NCBI RefSeq assembly: GCF_037126465.1
Contig: NC_088201.1
Span: 192,970,031 to 193,034,030 of the forward strand
Length of the DNA: 64,000 nt
DNA from: Ornithodoros turicata
Taxonomy: Eukaryota > Arthropoda > Arachnida > Ixodida > Argasidae
Direction: 5' to 3'
The position numbers were made by a program, and so were the translations under genes. This document shows, one piece after another, positions 35,601-45,873 of the stretch. The number at the start of each line of letters is the position of its first letter. The stretch's first letter is position 1. The notes under the pieces are model-generated. The model saw only the letters and a program-made list of their open reading frames with translations, made no database searches and was not told where the DNA came from.

Positions 35601-35811
35601 TTTCGTTAACGGGACAAAGCCGTTATATCTCAGTCACGTAAAGTAACCACCAACCGTGTCGTCAGGCTAACGACTGTCTTCATGTGCTCTCAGGCTTCAT
35701 CGCCTACATCGCCTTCTCTGACTAGAGCCCCGCCCATCGCTAGCTGGCGAGCGGTGGAGGCAATTAAACCCCCGAGCCGTGAAAGTGGGAGAGCTTCATA
35801 AAAGCTGCGTG
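32647..35811. repeat. Paralogous block B, copy 2
   Basis: Direct-orientation counterpart of 11074-14453. It lacks the 274-bp retroposon (empty site 32963-32974) and has a (GGT)n tract where copy 1 has the second arm of a palindrome. The left edge abuts truncated Gypsy 2. Confidence 0.75.
35169..35220. repeat. (GGT)n microsatellite
   Basis: A run of ggt units interrupted by gac and gct; it creates spurious long frames on both strands (35080-35436, poly-Gly or poly-His). Confidence 0.9.
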
Positions 35812-35871
35812 AATTATACAACTACATTTCGTTGTGCAGACGGGTAAAAATCCAGCGAACCGGTAGGGAAG

Positions 35872-36005
35872 CACGAAGGGACTTGCCTGAGGACGAGAGC
35901 CGCCGATATTTCGAACAGAGACTGTTCTTCTTCTGGGCACCCAGAATAAGAACAGTCTCTGATCGAAATATCGGCAGCTCTCGTCCTGAGGCAATACCCT
36001 TCGTA
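35872..36005. repeat. Near-perfect palindrome, arms ~66 bp
   Basis: 35885-35937 and 35940-35992 are inverted copies with a 2-base centre and only a few mismatches. The arms extend outward to about 35872 and 36005 (acgaaggga / cccttcgt). Landmarks are gaggacgagagc and ccgatatttcga. It starts about 60 bp beyond the point where block B copy 2 stops matching copy 1. Confidence 0.8.
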
Positions 36006-36193
36006 TATTTCGGTGCTGTATAGAAGAGAGAGGAGATGTACTTTGACTAAAGATGCACTGATATGCAAAAAATTCCCCACACAAAATGAAAGCGGCCGTT
36101 ACCTTGAGAGCACTAGAAAAGTACTGTGGTTCATGCTTTGCGTTGTTCGTGATTTATGCCCGAAGGAGATCGCAACGCGCGCTTTCACTATTA

Positions 36194-36360
36194 GCGAGTT
36201 TTAGTATCTCGTGCGCTATCGCCTTTGCGTATTTAATGCATTGCGTTCGTAGTTCTGCGCGGGTGCAGAGCATAAAGAGAGCTTAGCACAGTGCGCTGAA
36301 CTACCACGGATATCAATTTCGTATACGCAAAGGCGATAGCGTGCGACATATTAAAACTCA
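36194..36360. mobile_element. 167-bp MITE with TTA target duplication (PIF/Harbinger-like)
   Basis: Terminal inverted repeats: left GCGAGTTTTAGTATCTCGTG, right (inverted) TGAGTTTTAATATGTCGCAC, both continuing into cgctatcgcctttgcgta. TTA stands on both sides (36191-36193 and 36361-36363). A 3-bp TTA duplication is typical of PIF/Harbinger elements. No coding capacity. Confidence 0.65.
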
Positions 36361-36551
36361 TTATTCTCTCCTCCTGAAGAAAGTCCGGAATGCTGAGCGG
36401 CCCGCCACTGCTTTCTACTGACGGTTTCTCCAATCATCGCGGAATATCATTTCAAAAGACCAGTGAACACTCCGCTCTGAACAGGACGTCGCGAAACCGT
36501 TTTACTTTGGTGCTCCTGTAATGGAGAACACTCGTGATTAGCGGAGAGGTA

Positions 36552-36985
36552 CTATACAGTGGCATCTCTATAACATGTGTCTCCAACCCAGGCCAATAAA
36601 AATTTTATTTCAGCTGTTGTCTTACGAGCGCCATAGTGACCACCCCATGGTGAGTCGTGAGGTAGCTGCAGTACCTCGTCGCGTCTGCACTGCGGTAGGA
36701 CAAGTTGTGTCATAGGCCTACCGAAAACTTTGTCCTGGTGATAGAGATGTCCCTTATCTAAGTACATTCCGCCTTTGTTCTTCAATGCACCCTCGCGCGC
36801 TTTAGCCAGCGACGGGTCCATATTCTGCGCCGCGGCTAAATCCGGAACCTCGCTATCCCCTCCTTCTGTGGCCTTTATATCAAAAGTTGAGGCGCTGAGC
36901 ATATTAGCCTCCTCCAAACGTGTCGTAGTTTTGCCTTGATCCGTCTTTGATTCACTTTTTCCCCCAAAGCCACCTATCGGCTTCC
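36552..36985 (-). pseudogene. Gypsy pol fragment (RNase H-integrase junction)
   Basis: The frame holds the integrase N-terminal region: DKGHLYHQDKVFGRPM, LVLPQCRRDEVLQLPHDS and PWGGHYGARKTTAEIK (His-His of the zinc domain). A one-base shift then leads to FYWPGLETHVIEMP. Truncated on both sides. The plus-strand Gypsy piece that follows at 37000 is in the opposite orientation, so two different insertions abut here. Confidence 0.75.
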
Positions 36986-36999
36986 TGCATCCAAGTATC

Positions 37000-37106
37000 A
37001 CATGCGGCCAGTGTTGGAGACATACGTTAGGCAGCACTGTTCAAATTGTCATGGATGTCAGCTTAGAGCGGACAGACGCAAGATTGACAGAGTACGGATT
37101 ACTCCC
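37000..37106 (+). pseudogene. Gypsy integrase fragment, part 1 (interrupted by C1)
   Basis: On the plus strand the frame reads VLETYVRQHCSNCHGCQ, including the Cys-Cys half of the integrase zinc domain. It runs up to the TTAA at 37107-37110, where C1 begins. The same frame resumes after C1. Confidence 0.75.
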
Positions 37107-37540
37107 TTAAAGGTCAGATATGCCGATTTTGAAGTGCCGCAGAACTGAGCGATACTCGCGCTGTGTTCATTACCTAACACTGAATATGTGTGCGAAATAT
37201 CTTGCTCCAACTGTTCGTAGTTTTTTAGAAAACCGTTTTTTTAGTTCCCACGCCCGGCCGCCAGACCGTCGGCAAACCCTGCGCACAGGCGCACCGACGT
37301 CACTGCTCTCGGTTTATCTGTCTTTGGCTTGGCATGGACTCTTGGCTTGGCCGCTTGGCTTCTTTCGTTTCGTCCTCTGTGCATCGTACATAAGCGAACA
37401 GCTGTTATGTTATTGCTAAGCCGGAAACAAAGCATGTGAATATTTTTTTTTTGGCACGGCGTCGTTTGGAAAGTGCACTTCCTTGTTCTGACCTTGCCTT
37501 TTATGGGCTGGAGCGATATGCCACGGCGAAGTTGTCGAAG

Positions 37541-37830
37541 ATGCGATGGTGCTACGTGCTACGCTGTTAGAACAATTCATCGGAGCATTCAAGTGTTACC
37601 TTTTATAAGCTGCCAAAAGACCAAGCAGTGCGAAGCTCTTGGCTGACAGTGGTGCCTGCTAATTTCCACTGCAAGGATTTCGTCAACGAATGTTATCATA
37701 GGTTACGCGCGACTCCTGAGGCAATTTGGAATATCGGCACGAAATCGTCGGATGAAAATCTGAGGTGCCGGACGCACAACATTTTGAACGTGCCACGGAG
37801 GATCAAGGCAAAAAACGAGAGCAAAAAAAG
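37541..37830 (+). pseudogene. THAP-like exon in C1
   Basis: After a GC-rich promoter-like stretch, a frame (with a stop and shift near 37570) gives VTFYKLPKDQAVRSSWL, HCKDFVNECYH and LNVPRR. This resembles the THAP zinc-finger order Cys.. FxxxPKD.. W.. C-H-F.. C(F/Y). The expected CxxHF is CKDF, with the His missing. The donor after the exon reads AG/ATAAGT, whereas C2 has GTAAGT, so splicing is probably lost here. THAP domains bind transposon ends in P and Kolobok transposases. Confidence 0.4.
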
Positions 37831-39285
37831 ATAAGTCGAGGTTCAGATACAAAAAATAGCAAGCCTAATGAATCGATTGTGCAGCTGTCCTACTGCGCTT
37901 ACTCTGATATAACCACGATTAACAACACAATAGTATTGATAATCTAACTTCTGCATTGTCACAGGTGCACGCTGAAGGCGGAAATGAAGCATGATCTGGC
38001 TTGCATCTGGTGCATGAAGAAATTGCTGGCACGTTAGTTGCAGTCTACCTCCACCAACAGGTACGACAGTGTGATGTTATAATTTGAGTATTCACCTATG
38101 TTCAACTTTTCATGTGCACTCGCATGCAGACATCTTGACACCACTTTTAAATCTGCCCTCAAAGTTACAACCTGTGCTTTCAGGGTGGAAAACAAAGGTC
38201 GCCATTCCAATTAGCTGCTATCTCCCAGTTCAAGCACTTTTGCTGTCTGGACACTGGTTCCTGTGGATGGGCTGTTACAAGCTTCACTGTCTGATATAGA
38301 AGGTACGTTACATTAGTTCAGTTAATTTGTCTTTTGCACATTTTTGTTACTGTTAGTTGGATTACTGTTGGACATACAATCCTTTGACACACAGAAGCTG
38401 ATGTCGCCTCTGATAACGTTTTAGAATTTTCAGTGTCATCAACGTCCATTGAGGAAGGTGCCTTTGCTATCTGTGAACCTTTAAATGAAGAATAGCCCAG
38501 AATTCATGTTAACATTGTCTACTCTTATTAATTCACTGTCTGTGTTCTGAGAGCTTAGAAAAATCAGAACTATTTATTTGTCACAACTTCACACTGGGTG
38601 TGGTACTGGCTTGACATGTAAGCTAAAATACCTGGATTCTGCAATAACTGTGTTGAACTTGGTGCATTACCGTGGGCAATGTCACATTCACTACATTTTT
38701 AGTGCGTCTGGTGCACAAATACTGTGTGCATACTGCATACATACATACTGTTTGATAGGCAAAAATACCTGAGCAGTGCTGTGTAGTCTTTTTACCCAAA
38801 GTCCATACTCTTACTGCAAAGTCGCAGTATGTAGAACAGCAATGTGCAGGTATGCTGCGATAGAGATTCACAACAGAAAGAAGACTGTTGAGAGCATCTA
38901 AATTTTAATGGGACGAGACTTTTGTGCACAAGGCTGCTCTTGTTAATGTCTAGCATGAAGTTACAAACTCCCAGAATATATAAAACATGTTGTAATGTAG
39001 AGAGCGAGGGTTGCTACAGACATAAAAATAATTACACAATCATATATAATAAAATAAAAAGGGGGTACAACTCCCACCTCAACTTAACTCGACAACTCAA
39101 TAACTCTACTTATTCTCTACCTTACAACATGTCATATGTTCTGAAATTTTGTAACTTGACGTTAGACCTCAAGAAGTACAGCCTTCTGTGCGAAAGTCTT
39201 CTTTCTGTTGTGCACAATCATTATACAGTAAATACGACTATCCATTTCTTGTCATTAAATGCTTTTTCTTTCTTTTTTTCTGCAG

Positions 39286-39436
39286 TGATGAGCATCCATA
39301 AAAACACATGGCAGAAAGGGAGTCTCTTTGCGATGACAAACCCTCATCACCTCATGAGGATACAATGGTTGACGAATGGTTCTCAAGTACATCGAAACTT
39401 CAACAAATAATTCATGAAAAAGCCAGTCAATGCTAG
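39286..39436 (+). pseudogene. Decayed downstream exon in C1
   Basis: After a strong acceptor (polypyrimidine then TGCAG) one frame reads DEHP, a stop, then ESLCDDKPSSPHEDTMVDEW and SKLQQIIHEKASQC before TAG. C2 has the same exon at 57106-57257 with an in-frame stop at the same codon and an extra base near the end. Acidic, unknown role. Confidence 0.35.
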
Positions 39437-39742
39437 CACCAGGAATTGAACGTGGACCGTCCTGCTACCAGACAGAGATGTTACATTTCAGGCGCTCATT
39501 GACTTTTGGTGAATTACTTGTTGACTTTGTCCCAAGGTGGAGCTCGCCACAGCTCATTTGTCTATCTGTTAATGTTGTGGCGTGTGTTGCGTTTTTCTCT
39601 TTGTGTGTTCCAGACTCAGAACGGTTAATTTGGATCACGTCAGGTACGTTTCATTTAGACATGGCAAACATAAAGTGGTGTTTCTCAACACAACTTAGCA
39701 GTGGCCTTCATGCATTACTGCCACGGCCATTAAGCGTGAATG

Positions 39743-40146
39743 GAAGGCTGCACATTATGCATGATGTAAAACCCCAAGACTAGGGAACACGAAGGGACAA
39801 ACACAAACACGTCCCTTTGTGTTCCCTAGTCTCGGGGTTTTACATATGCATCATCTTCACCAGCTCACTTGCTTCCTAGCCATTTTTTATGCACATTATG
39901 TTCACTCTACTTCTATCGTGTGCTATGTAATCTTGTTCAAGTTCTGTCAAACGACGTGTAATGCTATAAAAAAATTCAGTACACTGTTTTTGTGGGTTGA
40001 ATGGTAGCGCATAAATGCAGAAAGGGAACTGTCATGTTATGGAAAGTGTTTACGTATTGTACATTTGACTACTAATTTTATTGGTTAGCTTTCGCCGGCG
40101 TATCATGTGAAGCCATGTTATATTAATTTGGAACATGTTCTTCTTA
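39743..40146. repeat. C1-specific insertion with hairpin
   Basis: About 400 bp present in C1 and absent from C2 (junction in C2 near 57992). It holds a 33-bp-arm hairpin at 39768-39843 (gtaaaaccccaagactaggg paired with ccctagtctcggggttttac). The hairpin words tctttgtgt and cggggtttta recur at 52890-52930. Confidence 0.55.
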
Positions 40147-43108
40147 GTAGCCAGAGCAGCTGACACACATTGAGAACATAGCCCGTGTGTGTTTGTCTTT
40201 TCTACCGCAGCCCTTGGGTTTCCTCCCTGATGGCTACACATGTCAGGGATAGGTTTCAGAACCGATAGTTCCCGCCAAGTGTGAATTACTTTTCAGGAGA
40301 TCATCACGCTGGCAGATGAAACATATCGTTTAAATTATTTGCAGGACAGGAATTGCGTAGCTTCACACAAATACTACTACTACGACGTAAGAGTGGTTTC
40401 AAATCTAGCTTTTTTGTGTTCCTGACATTATCGCACGAGATGTAGTATCCACTATGATCCTTTATATGAGGGGTGTGTACAGTGCAATCAACAGATGCTA
40501 TTTACAAATCTGTGTTTTCTACTGTGTTGAAATGGGGTAGTTTGTATCTGAGAGATATAATGAAACACAGGCAGCCAAGGACAGACTTTTGATGCCCTCG
40601 AGAAACATGGCAACACATTGCAGGGATTCTGGATGCTGCATAAATTTCCAGAACACGCAGCTCAAGGCAGCGGTTAAATAACAAGTGGTTAGAGAAATAC
40701 AAGACAGTTGCACGTGTAAGCAGTCTGCTGTTGGATTTGCTTCTGTCTGAGATACGTTATCTCAAAGGGAACGCACAGACACACTCCGAATGATACTAGG
40801 GCTGCCTGTGAAATAGAATGAGGAGAGGGGAAGATATATAACCCTTTTTTCTTGTCTGTTATTCTATTGGTTAACTTGTCATTTGCTTATCAGCATATAT
40901 GTGTATATTCCAGAGTCTGCTAATAAATATATCAGTTGAGAGCTAGCAGTCGCATTGCAGATGTCTCATCCTGTCCTTGGCTGCTTGTGTTTCACTATGG
41001 CCATGCTTGCTATTGCAAAAACAGAAAACAAAAAAAGAAAATAGAAAAACACGAAAAGAACGACCTAAAAAGCTGCCTGTGCTAGTGTGCACATGGAGGG
41101 AATGCAATGAGGTAGCATGTTCCATTCATGAACTGTGCATACTAGTACATATCACAACAACAACCGATTATTCAGATTTTTTTTAAAGTACTTTGTTTTT
41201 TTTTTAGCTTTGTTCGCACAGTCTATTATTGGAGCTTTATGTGACTCCCCTCTTGAGATACTTTAAGATTGCTGATGCTGTGCAGTTTGTTAATTTTGAA
41301 ACTGTACTGTGCTGAGGTACAAAAACAGAATTGTCATATCTGCATTTGAGCACATAGGAATAATTTGTAAGTACTTTCCTTGTTGACATTAATATTTGCA
41401 CCAGGTCACAACATTGCTGATTGATGGAAAATGTAAATAAATATATTTATTTGCTTGCCAAACAATGCACAAATGTCTTCTTTTCTAGTGAGATATTCCC
41501 TGTTGACCAGAAATAAATGTGGAAAAGTTAAAGGGGCACAATGATGGTAGAGTCTAGCATTGCTTTTTGCCACTTCACATATATTCACTGTTGTTCGTGT
41601 GCACATGTAGGAATAGGAAGGTAGAGCATGCGCATAAAAAATTTCGTATGCAGCCACACATATGGTTCAGAAGATTAATTAGATGATGTCCAAGCATATA
41701 TAATTGTGCTTCATGTGCAATGGGTATGCTAATGGATTGCTTCCATGAAGCCTTTTCATTTATTTTTATAAATTCTTTTTATAAATGTTATTTTTATTTT
41801 ATATAAATTTCATGTTACATATTCTATACTTATATTTTTATAAATTAAAAACTCAAATTACACGGCCCCTGTAAGTGTGCCCTTTTTAAATGGTTTGGTA
41901 ACGTGTCTCAAGCTGTAAAGGTAAGAGGCCATCTAGAATGCTGCAGACAAGGTTGCAACTTACATATTGCTTATCATGTCCTACATACAAAGTGATTTGT
42001 ACAATAATTCCTGAGCACGGAATTAATTCCGAGGATGGCCAGTGATGTCACCTGGGACGACAAGTCATATAATTGCCTCTAACACTTTTACACCCCATGG
42101 GCTGAGTTGTGAATTGAAAGAGCACTCTACAGAAGGATAAGGTGCACATGATTTCTAGTATATATGCTATGCTCTAACTCTTTAGACACCACATTTCTAA
42201 AAACACAATTTCTAAGTGGCAATATGTGCTCTGGTACTTCTTTTGCGTCTGCATAGTGTGCAACCACATGGCTACTGGAGCTTTCGTGTGCATGTTTTTG
42301 TGCGACGGTGTTCATTACAAACAATATCCAGATGTTAGACATAAAATGCAGTAGTTTGTAGCGTGCCACACAACGCAGCGTCGGGGTGTGATTCAAAGAT
42401 AGCTTCTGGAAAATGCACAGAATCCCACAAAAAGTTTAAAATGTGATTTGTATTTCGTTTTACGTCTCTCGTCGTTACATACCATCGTCGACGCTGTTGC
42501 ACATTGATAAATCGTACGTAAAACTTGTCCCATAGTAGTATGCGGTTTCTCAAATACATAGCACAATATTTTCCTGCAGGAATAAAACGCTGTCGGCATT
42601 TTCTTGCTAACACGGCTGTCGAAACGTCAGTCTCTACAATGGGCAAGTGCTGTAAAGGGGCTAACGCAGACGAGGCGACTGGCTAACGCAGCTTGATACA
42701 AATTGTACATGCTCACAAAACACAAACGACGAATTCCAGTCACAACATCGCACAGAGGTTGGTTCGCGAATGAGTTCGCGCAGCTGCTGCACTGTTTACT
42801 TATCGCGGAACGATGGAACCCGGCTGTCCGCCATCTTCAAGCACAGATACGTGAATCCGCGAGAAGCCGTAGCTGAAATCCACTGGCAAGTACGAAGGCG
42901 CGTACACGTCACAATGCCCGTTTGGGTGCATCTACGTCATAAAAATGGCTGCGCCCATGTGTGTTTCGGAATGAATTATCTATTTTTTTGACATGGTACT
43001 GTACCGAACTGAGAGAATGAAGGTGCATTTTGGGGAGAGCTGGATGTGGGCTTTCAGAATATCACAACCGTTTCGACTATTTGGGATATCGGCATAGCTG
43101 ACCTTTAA

Positions 43109-43330
43109 CACGTCCGGAGAGGCGGTTTCAGCGTGTCAATGCGGATATCATAGGCCCCATTGAACCGCCTTCAGCTAGAGGACACAAGTATGCTTTATGC
43201 ATTATAGACTTACACACCAGATGGCCAGAGGTGGTCTGTCTCGGATCTGTAACTGCGAAAGCAACGTGTGAAGCGTTTCTTGAAGTGTTTAGTAGAATGG
43301 GGGTACCTGTCATTTGGGATGCCTCTGAGG
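43109..43330 (+). pseudogene. Gypsy integrase fragment, part 2
   Basis: Continues part 1 beyond the second TTAA. RVNADIIGPIEPPS gives the first catalytic Asp, followed by ALCIIDLHTRWPEVV and FLEVFSRMGVP. The second Asp region is corrupted after about 43310 and the fragment ends. The minus-strand frame across this segment is a shadow. Confidence 0.8.
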
Positions 43331-43872
43331 GCAGTGATTAGCAATTGAGCGGGAGAGAACTCAGCAGCTCAGGCTGCAAGTGAGGCTTGAGGAGTTGATG
43401 ACCGACGCTGATGACTGCAGCTGAGACTGATGCTGCAGACTGCATGCGTGGGAGGCCCGGAGAAAACAACAGCGCCAGGTAACCTCCGTTGGCAACCTGA
43501 TTGGGGGCGATGTGCGGCATGCCCCTAAAAATTGAGGAAACGCGGAACGCGGAGGCGGCTTTTCCCTCAGCGCGGCAAAAATTTTTCCGGTCCGCATATG
43601 CATTAGCGCGCGGGTTGCACCCATGTGGGTACGCAACCTTATGCATAAGATTCCGCGGTTTCCATTTCTATTTTGGGGCGGATTCGTCGCAGGTTTTTCG
43701 GTTTTTATTGATTTCGAAGAATTTGGCGTTCTTCAGTGATTTTTCTGGCGTGTACGGTGTTTACGCTGAATTTATCGGGGAATATAGATCACAGCGTAGT
43801 TTTAAAACTCCGCGTCTCAGCACAACCTTCAAAACTGAAAGCCAAGATTGACCCGTGTGAGATACCACCAAC
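43331..43872. other. Unassigned stretch with interspersed repeat
   Basis: No gene supported. 43768-43845 matches 14466-14545 (see that entry). Confidence 0.4.
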
Positions 43873-44049
43873 GGGGGCCGGGGGCGATTTATTGGCAGGA
43901 GAAACTAAGAAAAAAAGAAAGGGGAAAGGTGCATGCAGCACGCCGGTTTGCTATTCCATAAAAAAGGGGAAAAATAAACAAGAGAAAAGGAAATAACAAA
44001 AATATAAATAAATAAATAAAAACAAAAAAAATTGAAAAAGACACTCGGC

Positions 44050-44396
44050 TCACAGGGAGCCCAGGCGGCCCGTGTCACTCAGAAAGCGGAGCACCGCTTT
44101 TGTGACTCTCCACTTGTTAGCTCGCTGCACAGGGCGAAGGAGTGTTGCGAGAGAAACGGCTGTCCGTCCGTCCGTGCACCCAAGCTCTGAGAGGTGTTGC
44201 CAGAGCACGGCCCGATGATGGTGATGACGCTGACAGTGGAGGAGCTGATGAGAGATATAGTCTTCTCGGCGCAGCAGGCGCAAGTGGGAGATGAGACACG
44301 GCCCATTTTGAACAGGAGTGAACGGGTGAGGGCAACGCTCAGCCGAAGACGATGTAAAAGGGACTCCTCCTCGCAGGTACAGCGGCAGTCGATCAC
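44050..44396 (-). pseudogene. LINE C-terminal zinc motif and stop
   Basis: Two frames (44079-44396 and 44050-44283) together show a Cys-Cys pair followed by ISHQLLHCQRHHHHRAVLWQ and the C-terminal tail VLRFLSDTGRLGSL before the stop. That is the usual CCHC-like end of these LINE proteins. Confidence 0.6.
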
Positions 44397-44438
44397 AAAC
44401 TCCAGTTAGGGGCCGATGGACTGCAGGAACGCATTAGG

Positions 44439-44997
44439 TCAGATAGCGTCTACATCAAACTGGCGGGTGCCGTCGCCGCAGAGACGCCGTATAAGCAGGC
44501 GACACGCAGACACCAGGAGCGGCAGTAGGGGAACCGGCGTGGCCGCACCAAGCGCGGCGCGTCTGGCAGCCGCGTCAGCACAGGTGTTTCCGTGTAGCCC
44601 TGGATGCCCGGGTACCCACGGAAGGCAGATACGGTGGCCGACCGAGGAGAGTTGGGCGTACTCCTGAAGTACCATGGTACACAGATCACTCATGACGCTC
44701 GGGTGCTATGTTGACAGGAGCGCCAAAGACTTCTTGCTGCCTGTGAGGACGACCCCCGCATCAGGCACAGATTCAGCGATATGCCGCAGAGCGGCAAGCT
44801 GTCCGAGCAGCTCCGCATCCGTGGAGGGACACTATGTAGGGAAGCCGGAGGGCGAGGTCACGGTTTTCCTGCGAGACGTAGTAGGCCGCTGCTGATGTCT
44901 CATTCGCTACCGATCCATCAGTATAGATGGCGCGCCTCAGCGGATAGGCCGAACTGAGACGCTCGAGCGCGAGCTGGCGGGCTACTGTCACAGGCAC
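44439..44997 (-). pseudogene. LINE RNase H domain, frameshifted
   Basis: RRAIYTDGSVANETSAAAYY supplies the first catalytic Asp. After shifts near 44780, LPWVPGHPGLHGNTCADAAA supplies the conserved His/Asp end of the domain. RNase H would remove RNA from the cDNA hybrid. Broken by at least one frameshift. Confidence 0.75.
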
Positions 44998-45009
44998 ATC
45001 GTTCTTCCT

Positions 45010-45300
45010 CTAGAGGCCGGGGATAGTAGCACAGATCTCGGGTCTTGCAAGCGTCCACTTCGCAGGGGCGTGCAAGGGTAGGGAGAACTGTGCAGGGACG
45101 GACCCTTCGAGGCGAACGAGTACACGACCAAAGTCAGAGGCGGGGCAGTCTTCGTCGACGTGGCGAAGGTAGTAAAGAGGGTATCGAGTAAGGTACCGTG
45201 CAAGAACGCGGAGGGTAGCGCCGTCCCGCAGAACATCGATCGGCGGTTCGCGTGCCTCGGCCAGGACAGAGGATGTCTCGGTGGTCGAAGGGACTCCCAA
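45010..45300 (-). pseudogene. LINE RT-RNase H linker
   Basis: The frame starts GVPSTTETSSVLAEAREPPI and continues with LARYLTRYPLYYLRHVD. This is the region that in RNase H-bearing LINEs follows the RT thumb (C-L-G-V-P...T...A.A..PI). It is the correct frame here; the larger frame at 44988-45596 is a shadow. Confidence 0.6.
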
Positions 45301-45351
45301 GCAGACGCGGAGGCTCCTAGCTTGGCTAAAGAGGAGATCTCGATTTGTGCT

Positions 45352-45873
45352 TCAGCTGATACCATGCAAGATGGGAAGGCTATACCGGAGAGAACCCAGC
45401 ACGAGGGATTGGTGGACACGGCGGAGGTCAGAGAAGGACGGGCCCCATCGCAAACCAGCGAGGCAACGAAAAACCGCCACGTAGCTGTTGATCTTGGTGG
45501 TGAGAGTCTTAATGTGGGGAGACCAGGAAAGATCGCCGTCAAGTACCACGCCCAGGTACTTGCAGTACGGGACAAATGGCAGTGGTGAACCTTCAATGAC
45601 GAGCGGGAACCTCGTGAATAATCGACCAGTCAACACCATGGCCACAGTCTTGCTGGGCGAAACGGAGAGACCACATTCGGCGAGGTACACGACGATAGTA
45701 TCTAAGCCTCTCAGCAGTCGATGCTGAATGGTGTCGCGGCGAACGGCAGATGTCCATTGGCAGATGTCGTCGGCATGTAACTTGAGACGCGTGTGGTGGG
45801 GCAGCAGTGCAGGAAGAGAGGCCATCATGACATTGAAGAGCAGGGGGCTGAGCGCACTTCCTTGAGGAACGCC
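45352..45873 (-). pseudogene. LINE reverse transcriptase, C-terminal half
   Basis: GVPQGSALSPLLFN (about 45860) shifts frame to MASLPALLPHHTRLKLHADDI. The catalytic box is HADD instead of YADD. Then CGLSVSPSKTVAMVL, FVPYCKYLGVVLDGDLSW and LVLGSLRYSLPIL, the usual order of the palm and thumb in non-LTR RTs. The N-terminal half is missing through truncation. Confidence 0.8.

Larger units (their letters stand above)
37111..43104. mobile_element. C1: 6.0 kb TTAA-flanked transposon (Kolobok-like)
   Basis: TTAA flanks both ends (37107-37110, 43105-43108). The terminal repeats are AGGTCAGATATGCCGAT and, inverted, AGGTCAGCTATGCCGAT. The element sits inside a Gypsy integrase whose frame is restored when one TTAA is counted. 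It is nearly identical in layout to C2 (54907-60909). TTAA duplication is used by piggyBac and Kolobok; the THAP-like exon inside favours Kolobok. The exons are decayed and no intact transposase was found. Confidence 0.75.
43873..45873 (-). mobile_element. 5'-truncated non-LTR retrotransposon (LINE) with RNase H
   Basis: Minus-strand order: RT from the GVPQGSALSPLL motif onward, linker, RNase H, terminal Cys/His motif, stop at 44050, 3' UTR with aataaa near 43885-43895. It starts abruptly inside RT, directly where block A copy 2 begins, as expected of 5' truncation. RT plus C-terminal RNase H and a final zinc motif fits the I/LOA/R1-type groups; the clade is not resolved. Confidence 0.8.

Noticed and set aside
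43128..43313. Minus-strand frame
   Set aside because: Shadow of the plus-strand Gypsy integrase fragment.
44988..45596. 202-codon minus-strand frame
   Set aside because: Shadow in the wrong frame of the LINE; the true linker frame is 45010-45300.
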